A stretch of 64,000 bases of DNA, taken from positions 860,001-924,000 of the forward strand of contig JABWDB010000048.1 in NCBI GenBank assembly GCA_019614645.1. The letters are read 5' to 3'. The stretch is from Stratiolaelaps scimitus (taxonomy: Eukaryota > Arthropoda > Arachnida > Mesostigmata > Laelapidae). Positions 50,261 through 60,198 of this stretch are shown here, piece by piece (position 1 is the stretch's first letter; every line of letters starts with the position of its first letter). Position numbers and translations under genes: made by a program. The notes under the pieces were generated by a model. It had not been told where the DNA came from. It saw nothing but the letters and a program-made list of their open reading frames with translations, and did not search any database.

Positions 50261-53200
50261 GTCGACTGTGTTGGTGCGAGCAGCGTAACACAAAGAGCAC
50301 CTTGAGGTAGGCATACAATGAAACACCGGGACAACTCCCAGGTGACTTAGTCACCGTAGACAAAAGAGGAAAGCGTAGATTTATGCTGGGAGTGGCGGTT
50401 ACCTGCTCGATATGGATCGCATCGACGGCGTAAGAGGGCGGTTTTTATCTGTTTCGATTTCATTTTTGTTTATCTGGCGAACATTTTCTTGTATTGACCA
50501 AAGTCGTCGGGGAGCTTGAAATCCGTTTGAAATCCGAAAAATTTGTTCCTACATGACAGTTTACATGAGTAACAGTCAACTCCAACGAGATTGTGATCTG
50601 ACAAAAGGGCACAATATCGCATCTAGCTGCTAAGTAGTTATGCTATGTAGTAGGATCACCGCAAATACTAACTAGGTGCAATAGGGCTAATTGTGTGACT
50701 ATGCAGCAGATAACAAGCATCATAAACACGCCGGTGGCAGCGATTTTTGGCCGAGTGTTAGCTATTGAGGCGTCGGTCGGAGCTCACAGGCTGATCACAG
50801 ACCCCTGCCAAGTTCTGCTTCCTCATTAGTTAGTTAATATTTGTTAATGTCGACCATACTGTCAGTTTCATTTCTTTCTCCAACGACATGGCGGCAAGAA
50901 TTAGTTACATGGCGATTGTGAAAATGCCGTTCATCATTAATAGCCAGTGGGATCTCCCCGACACGGTCATTTTGCAGACCTTGATGCGGTACGAGAGAGG
51001 GGCTCACACTGATAGATGATAAATAGGTACAATTTTTTACTACATAGCATCGCCTTCCTCGGGACATTGTCGTCCTCACCCCACCCCCCATAATCCCTAG
51101 AAATTCCTAACTACTGTATGTTTGAATAAATCATATATATATATATATATAATTCAGCTAATATTTTCTAGAGTAGAACCAGCCTACAGCCTAGTCAGCG
51201 CGGTGGTGGCGTGAACGGTTAAGTCTCTGGCTATCAGAAGCCAGAGGCCGCAGGTTCGAGCCCCGCTGCGTGATGACATATAAGAGAGCTTAAGCATTGT
51301 AACAATTACAGCTCCTTTAATAAAACCAATAAGGTTTTACCTTTACCTTACACCTGTGAGCGTGGAGTAACCCTACCGCGATAATTCCTCTGTGTCATTG
51401 TGACTACTACAGAGTCAGAGAGATGAATTGCTATATAGTGGAAGCATTCCCCCATTGAACTGAGAGATGGTCCCCGACATCCAGCCGATTTCGGGTCACG
51501 CAGTCAGCCGCTGGGTCGGCCCATCGATCGTGTCTAGCGTGACAAGTCCTCCCCAGCAGCAGAAGCAGTAGCAGGAGCATCAGCGAGACGAGGTACCCAG
51601 CTATCGCAGCTGTGTTAAGCAGACCTTTCCAGCATCACGGGCTCGGTGGGTATGATGGTTGCTCGTGCAATGCCCAGCGTGTCTTCTATGTTCTGTATGG
51701 TGCATACCGCTGCAATTGTCGCCGTCGCCGCCGCCGCCGCCTCCTCACTGCTGCTGCTGAATCTGTGGATGCGTCAATTCGCATCCCTTTGCAAGTCACG
51801 CGTCGCCGCCAGCCGCGCGAGCAGCCTAGCGGCTAGCATCTCTCACTGGAGCATTTCCATAATGGCAAAAATAGCGAAGAGCACCAACTTGCTTTACGTG
51901 CGGCGTTCGGCTGAGCCACTAATAATGGCGGCGGAGGGAAGGGCTGCTGACGCCATGGCAGTGACAATGAGACAGCGACAACAACTTTTGTCTATTGTGC
52001 TCGTGTAAGGGCTCAATCACTGCTGGCGGTGGCTGGCGGCAGAACTGGCGGCGGCATTGTGGTGCCATCGACCAGGCATATTACGGCCACAAACGACTAC
52101 AATAGTACTCCGTGGTAGCCAATCGTTGCCATAGCAATAGCGAGCATCGAGTGTTGAAGCGGTGTCATGCTTCGAGCGGAGTGCGAGAGACGGCGTGACA
52201 CGACTGAATGGACGGCTCGGGACCTTTGTGGGTACAAGCTCCCCAGCCACTCGGACGCGACGGGTCTGACCGGGAAAGTTCGGCGTGCATAAGTCGGCGC
52301 TTGATCATTGGCTCCTCTACAGAGGGGAAAAAAACTACTGGCCCATCGAATTTACCTCGATGGAAGAACGTAGGAGAGACAGGAGGGGGGGGGGGGGAGT
52401 CGGTCAACAACATGGCCAATATCGGTCCTCTCGTCAACGCTCGTCAGATCAGCTCAGTTGCCGGTGGTCGGCCGATCTGGCTGCCGCTATAGTCAGCTTC
52501 GGTCGTAGTCCTTCGGCGGTCTACAATCGGTGTGCACACTGAAGTGCAGCGGAAGAGGTTGAAATACGCTGCAGACTCACCATGAAATACGATTGCCCTT
52601 GTCACACGCGACGCACACTCGCTTGATGTGACTTAGGATCGTTATGGGTGACAACTTCAGCATTAGCGGTAGCAAAACCAGAAACATTCGTCGTAATAAT
52701 CGGAATGACAATGCGCAATGAACGCCAGCATCATTATCAATATATATATAGAGAGAGAGAGAGATTACGTGGTTGTTGCTTCTGCTGGTTGTTCTTATTG
52801 AAACAGCAACCGCAGAGGCCCACCTGTTTCGCAGCCGTGAGGAACATCTGTGTTCTAACGTGGAGAATAGATGGATCTGTATAAGAGCCGAACAACATTT
52901 ACTTGATAGGAGATATGCGGAGAATACATAGAAAATAAACAAAGTTCTCTCACCTTATCATAATCGCAAGCTTCGTCATTTCGCTGTCCACCGGCGGCGG
53001 ACGATCGGGCCGCGGGGCCACCCGCCGCTGGAGGCCGGGTGAGGTCACCATTGCTGAGACTGAGGCTCTTTTTCGCCGGGGGACGCTTGACGGATAACGA
53101 CCTCACGATTGAACTAAGAATTGATCTGAAATTTCATCGAATAGATGATGAGAGATTAGTTGAACTGTCTAGTGTCGATAGCTAGCAAATATTATTGTAT

Positions 53201-56200
53201 GGATTCACACTGCAGTATATAATAGACGATTGTGATCAATTGCACCAGATTGTATTGAGGGGAAGCACATCGTTCGGAGTGCATCTGTCTGCTCATTCGG
53301 TTTGTATCAAATGAACGGCAAGGGGTAAATTCAAATGGTTCGATGCAATTGACTTTCAACAGGGGCTACCCTTGTTAGATAGACGGTGATCAACTACAGA
53401 TCAACTCAGATCGAATGCCCTCGACTATAGCAATAGTTCAGGAAAATTGAGCTCTCGCGTGAGCGTTACGTTCGAGCAATAATCTTTAATGAGTTCTCAT
53501 AGGATACTGGCCCCCTGAGCATATTCACGCAAGAGGCGCCATGTGTTACGCAGAGACATAGCCTCATTTCGAACAGTTAAACATTAGACTGCCAAGCTTT
53601 GTACAGCTGCTATGAGCCTTGACAATAAACATATCCCTGGAAGATCTACTGTGGTTCGAGAAGTTGATCTGCGGCAGGCGTTGAAAGAGAGGTCGCAATC
53701 AAAACAGCACAGAGTTCATAGATGGAACGGCGCAGTTTGTTTTTCACAACGCTTGTGTTCTCTCGATATGTCGTCACCAGCACGTTGCGGGACTCGAACC
53801 TGCGACCTCCGGCTTTTTGCCACTAAAACAAATGACACATGGTGGCCGTGTTCAATGTATCTCAAACAGCCATTGTACCGGTTCCGGTTACTTCTGGATC
53901 CGGCCATAAACTGAATCTTTGGGTGCCTCACAAGTGGCGCACAAAACGAATTCTCTGAGTATACGTCCACCAATCGTTATTATACTAGACGGGCACCGGG
54001 GCGACCAGTATTATGTGACAGTAGAAGGTCACTTCAAGATGTCAAAAAAAAATATGAGGTCGATGATTTCCTGAATTCGCGATCACACTAATTTCTTCAA
54101 CGAAAGCAAACCAAAAGATATCTAAACGATGGTAAACGATCATTGACTTGAATTAGCAAATTACCCTCATTAATTTTGCAGCTGAACCACTCTTTTAAGT
54201 CTCGAACAAGAAGATGGAACTATGAAATGCTTCTAAGTTCAGGCTGATGTAGCTTGTTCTCATTTAATTTGCGTGTGTTAATTTATTGTTGTTGTTTGTT
54301 TACCTGTTCTCATTCAACACTAGTGTGCCATTAGACTTCGATCTGCGAACAAGACATTTACGAAGATCTCCAAAAAATTAGAAGACACCTGCATATAAGC
54401 TCTATTTCAGCTACAAACTCCGCAACCGTGATTGCGATAAAAATCCCTTCAAACTCTGAAAGGAGACCATATACCTCCCTCGCTAATCATCACCAACTAA
54501 GTCCATAAAAGACATCAATTTACGCACGATATGCCTCTCGCGTGGCCTTGCGACGTGTTGTAATCCAGCTAAAAGCAGCGCTAAGTTTTTCCCTTCAAAA
54601 TCGCAACCCAACGAAATCCGACTGAACTCACATGAGACACAGCGCTCCCACCACTGTTCCCCCGTAAGACGCCTTCACTGTGCGCGACTCAAGACCACTC
54701 ACCGTCTTTCAGTGCTCCTCGAGCTGCGACCTAATCCTAGCGACTGCTGCTGCTGCTGATGCGGCGCCGGGGGTGTTGCATCTGTGCCATTTTCAAGGGA
54801 AGTATATTTGATATCTCGACGGCCGACGAAGCCTGATGAGGACGAGCTGCCCTTCTTTAGCGGGAACCTGTAAGTACGTAAGGTTAATTGCAATTAACTA
54901 GTTGCAATTAGCCGGCTCTCTAAACATCGCCATTAATAACCTGTAATAATCGCCTATAATAACAAGTTAACAATATAATCAACGAAAACTACCATAGTCG
55001 AATAGGGTCACGCAGAGATCAGTAACAGTTTGCGATTTTGACAATTTAACAATATGACACTCCTTTAAGAATGGTACCACGTGACATACACGGACACACA
55101 CACACATATACATTCTCACGATCAAGGTCATTGTTGGCGTACAAAATTTTGTCGAAATTACGAAAAATCGAGGAGAACATCTTGCCTCCGCCAACAACAT
55201 CATGATCCATCAACGTTCAACAACAGTTTTTGTATGTAACCCGCCAACGGCTTATGTATCTGCCGCACTATTCGACATGTGCAGATGTACCGTTCTTAAG
55301 GGTTGTAAGGTAAGGTAAGGCTTTATTGATTTATTAAAGGAACTGCATAGAATACTTAAGTTGTATTTTATTATAACATTATCCAATTATTCTCGGCGTA
55401 GAATCTCAACACTGTATCATGTTTTGGACTTATGTGACGTCGAATCGCTCCATACTCCTCCTGTGGATTACACAGCTCGTTTTTTTTTTGTTTTCGAGTC
55501 CCCTGGATGGTCGTCTAGTGGAGAGAGTCTTGGACTGCTCGACCGGAGGGACGCGGGTTCGAATCCTGTCAGACGCGTTCGGGAATCTTTGGCGTTCTTT
55601 ATCGTCGTTCTTATCTGAAGATTCTCGCCAGGTACGAGGAAGGAAGAGAATAAGCAAAGGTGGCCCCCACAGGTCCTCTCATAGTAATACCTAAAAGGTT
55701 AAGAGCTGAGGCCTGTCACATAGGGGAACAGCTGAGGGTCAGCTCGAAAAACAATTATTTTAGCTTGTTTTTCGAGCTCGACTGACTGCAATTGGTTTGT
55801 GAGTGAAAATAGGAGCGGGTGTGCCAAACATCGATATATTATTATCATTATAATTTTTTTTATTATAATTATTTATATTGTTACCATCATGGTTCAGCTC
55901 AAGCGAGCAGCAGGCTTTTCATACCGCAAGGCTTCCAGGCTAATGCTTTTTCAATGTGTGGTATGGTTATGGCCACACTTCCAACACACACACACACACA
56001 TTGGGGTCCCTTTTTTTAGGCCTTTGTTTCTTTGTAGAAAAGACAACTCGTCCTAAGCGGAAATTACTCGGCCTTTCTCCAAATATGAAAGGAACAACCT
56101 GTCAATCTCCAGAGTTCATCAACGCAACATAATCTAAGATAGTTGGGAGATACAAATTGAAATTGGCGTCACACATCGCCCGTGGAAACGCGCCGTTCCG

Positions 56201-57694
56201 TGTTCACGTCAGCTGTCGAACGCCAAGCATCGCCGACTGCGATCGAGCAACTGAAGAACTTTTGACACTATCTACTATCCACAAAAGCGGGTTTATTTGT
56301 TCTGGAGACTGATGATGAAATGGGAGAAAAGATACGGCCACTCCATGAACCTGATACACCACCGAGACAAAGCTACTCACGCTATGGAACAACAAATCAG
56401 CCGAGTAAATATGATATTAAAACATTACAATAACAAGTTTGCAACCATTCGTAGACATAGCAGCAGCAACAAAAGGCAAAGGCTATACCACCTCCCCCCT
56501 CCTACGCCTTTGAAGGATTTAGATTTAATCAATCAAATGTTTATTCTCGGAACTGCAATATACATACATATGTTTAAGTTATTGGTAAAAAAAAAGTAAA
56601 AAAGTTGTAAAAAAAGGTAAAAAGGTTGATTGCACCTCGTTTGGCTATTGCCATTTGACACAAATGTATGACCTCCACGCAGTCGACCAGAATGTCAAGT
56701 CAAACAGCCAATACAATATATGTACATATATACACACCACATCCACTGTGTATGTTAGGAAGGAAGCTCACGTCTCATCATAATCAACAGGAGGCTCACC
56801 AGTGGCGCATCGCGATTCCGTTGCGCCGTTGGAACGAGCTAAGCTGAGCTAAAACTAGATGGCTACGAATAGTTCTCGCCCTGTTGCGCTGCTACAAAGT
56901 TGCGCCGCGACCAGAAGCCTCGAGAGAGAGATCAAACGGATGAGAGATAGATCCTGCCTCTCCCCTCCCTCCTCGTCACGTTAACCGTCATCGACGAAAC
57001 ACAGGGATTGGCGTCGTGGACGTGAGTCGCGGCCTGCTCAAGACTCATTTTGATATCGTTGGACACCGCTGATGTCGGCGCGAGCAACAACGACAAAGCA
57101 ACAACAACAAATAACAACTATTGTACATTATGTGCTATCGATTGTGGAACACGCGTACACAGCGTAACGGACACGGCCTGTCCTGCTTCGATATGTTCGC
57201 CTATGGAGAAGGCGGCCTGCGGAGCTAGGGGCACGCAGCAAATAACGACATACTAATAACAACAGCAGGAACAACAACGATACCGTCGCCACTACAAGCT
57301 GATTCAATGTATACCTCTTGTCATCAGTACCGAGGCGAACATCGATTAAAATGACGCTCTCAAAAGGCGGAAGATACCGCGGGCGACTGATCTGGTTTTT
57401 TTTTCTTTCATCGTGTGGTCTTGTGCCTCTCGTGGTGATAACACAAAATACAAATAATAATAATAACCGTAATGGTATTCCCGATGCGGCAGGAAATCAT
57501 GAATGGCTTTTGTGCCGTCTGGAGCCGAAACACCAACGGCGGGGCATGGCAGTCCGATGACTATCACGGGAAGCAGCAGACACCTGGGACGGGTGGTTAT
57601 TAACGCGAACTATGTCGGCTCGGCGTATAGAATACGAAGAGTGGAAGATACCAGAATAAGGAGGCTTGCAGAAGCGAGTTTGCCGTTATGTATA

Positions 57695-57728
<34 letters not shown>

Positions 57729-60162
57729 ACGCGTGCGACGAGAGTAAAATATGTCATGGTCCCACGCTTCTGTTTGATTCGCTGTTACGTGGTGTTGCAA
57801 GATACCAACGCTATTCGTACGTACAAGCGAGCTTTGGGCACATTCAGCCGCCGTTTCGTTCGCCTTGTGCGTTTATTGCAGGGTGGACAGTGGCAACAGT
57901 TGGTGGTAAGTGGTACGAGTTGCAGTTGAACGAGCACACGAGCAGCCCACATGCGAAGATCGTACGACAGCTAACAGGTCATTGGAAGGATACCACGAGA
58001 GAGACACCATAGTGGCAACAGAAGAAGAATATATAAAGATATAACCACAAATGAGGACATATTCTACAGACAGAATAGATCTAATCCTCACTTAGAAGTA
58101 GTTATAGGTTTGCAATTAAACGGGGTGTGGGGGAGTGTCATTATGAAGTCTTATGCCGGAAGGCGATTGTACCGTAGACTGAGTAAAATGTTTAATCCTG
58201 TAGTAAATCAGACACTCGAAATCATTTACTTTACTTAATAGCTATAGGCATTAACAGGCCGGTGAGCTTTAGAGATTATTATTATTGTTATAATTAGGTT
58301 GACTCAAGCAAACCATTTGCTTGAATGGCAGTTGTGCTCGTGGTATCTATTTATGGCGTAAAGTTTTGGCACAGACGTGCACAGTCTGTACGATCCATGA
58401 GGAATTAGGCGCAATCGAAGTTGAAGAAATAATACAAATCTGGAAGAGGTGTATTTGTTCTAATATATTACAATTAGCGACAATTCGATTATTCACGTAA
58501 GATTGTACAATTAGCCCAGGATCCCATGTATCGGACAATAATCATTTGCCTGCCCACCAATGTGTAAGCCGTATCTAGGATATGTGTAGAACCCTTATGT
58601 AGGGTGTATAGAATAACAATTTAATGAGTTATAATTATCTTAATGTTGTTATTTATTTCAACATCTCCATAGGAGAGACCCTCTTAGAATGACAACGGAT
58701 CGTAAGAGATTAAGATCTACCATTGCGCATTGTATGCAACACATGTTTGATATGTGAAAATTCTACTTTCTCAGCAGAAGATATTTTATTGCCTTGCGCG
58801 CACAAAGCTCACAATTGCCATTGTATGAGACGACACTTTTTCGCTATTATTTTTACGAGAACTTAAGCGTTGCGATAAGATTGCAGTTCCGTTAATAAAC
58901 CAAACCTTGTATTGCATTGCGTGTCCTGGCGAAATGGACTTACTTCGGATGAAAAATTGTCAAATACCAGCATCCGTAAGCAGGCTCGCCTATTTCGACT
59001 CCAAATCGTGAATGTGATCTTTTTTGCTACGGCTGTTACATGAACTCCTTTTTTTTTTCTTTATATATATATATACATAACAGCAATTTCCGGAACACCA
59101 TCATTGCTGACTTGACCGTCCTCGACGATCCAAACACGATTTTCCACCGAGACAGTCACATGGTACACACAATTTCCTTGTAACTAACTAATACTTGCGA
59201 GCACTCCACCGCCGCGCATCGTACGGACTCTCTCATATGATCTCCTCGAGGACATGAACAACACCCAAGACATTAGAATATATACACGACTAGTCGATTG
59301 CATTCGCTTCCTGTACCGCTGCCCCATGCGGGCGTCTTCGTTCAAATGTCTCCCAACCAAAAAACTCCAGCCCTATCACGGTGAGTCCAATCTCTTCCTC
59401 TCTCGCAGGGTCATGTTTCGGCCTCGGTGTATTTATAGGTAGCGCGACCTGCAGACACTGCGGCGATAGCCTTCAGACAGATATCATTGAGCGTCTCGCA
59501 TTCGAGTTCAATGTATCTTTACCTACGTCTGTATTTCCGTTGTTACTTGCAAGGACAATAATAACAACAATGGTAGCAACAAGCAGACGTCATCGCATCG
59601 TGGTTCGCTTGTTCGTGCGTTCGCTGATAAATTGACGACGACGACGACGATGATGAAAAAAACGGAAGCATTTCAACGGTTCAAGGCCATCCGGCGTATT
59701 GCAGACTGTAGTCACACTGCCCCCCCCACACCCCCCGTCGGCGGGGGTTGAAGTGCATAAAAATCGATGTTATCTCAGTTCTTCTCCCTCGGTTTGCGAG
59801 TCCAGGAAAACAGAGGCGGGGGACGCACACATCCCACATCGACACTGGATAGCACCTCAGGCAAGCATTGGTAGGCAGAGAAGGCCAGGGCACCATGATC
59901 GGAACAACGAGGCCATCGGACAGCGGGGGCCACCGGACAATACCCTAGTATAGCGGAGCAAGCGCACAAAAACAGCGGGATCCCCTAGCTTCCTGAAGGA
60001 GAACCTCCTGCGGTGTACTGCAAACCTACCGAGCTTGCAGTCTCCTGCCGAGTAATGGAAAGCAACAAAACCCCGGGGCAGAGTGGAATAGGAGGCGTTC
60101 AGATGGACGTATTAAGGAGCAGAAAGCAGCGAAACAAGGAAATGTTTGCTGTGTGGTCACCG

Positions 60163-60198
<36 letters not shown>

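Larger units (their letters stand above)
47273..52953. other. USP intron 3
   Basis: It contains SINEs at 47788 and 51193, the 66-base TA array at 50193, a repeat C copy at 51045, and GC-rich patches at 48.6-48.9, 49.8-50.1 and 51.5-52.5 kb. The patches give open frames but no domains. An internal promoter is possible and unproven. Confidence 0.45.

Noticed and set aside
51646..52008. Ala/Ser-rich plus-strand open frame
   Set aside because: Its composition comes from CTG/GCC repeats; no domain, no conserved feature and no clear splice context.
57503..58012. 169-codon plus-strand open frame
   Set aside because: It reads through a TA tract and has no domain; it appears to be chance within USP intron 1.
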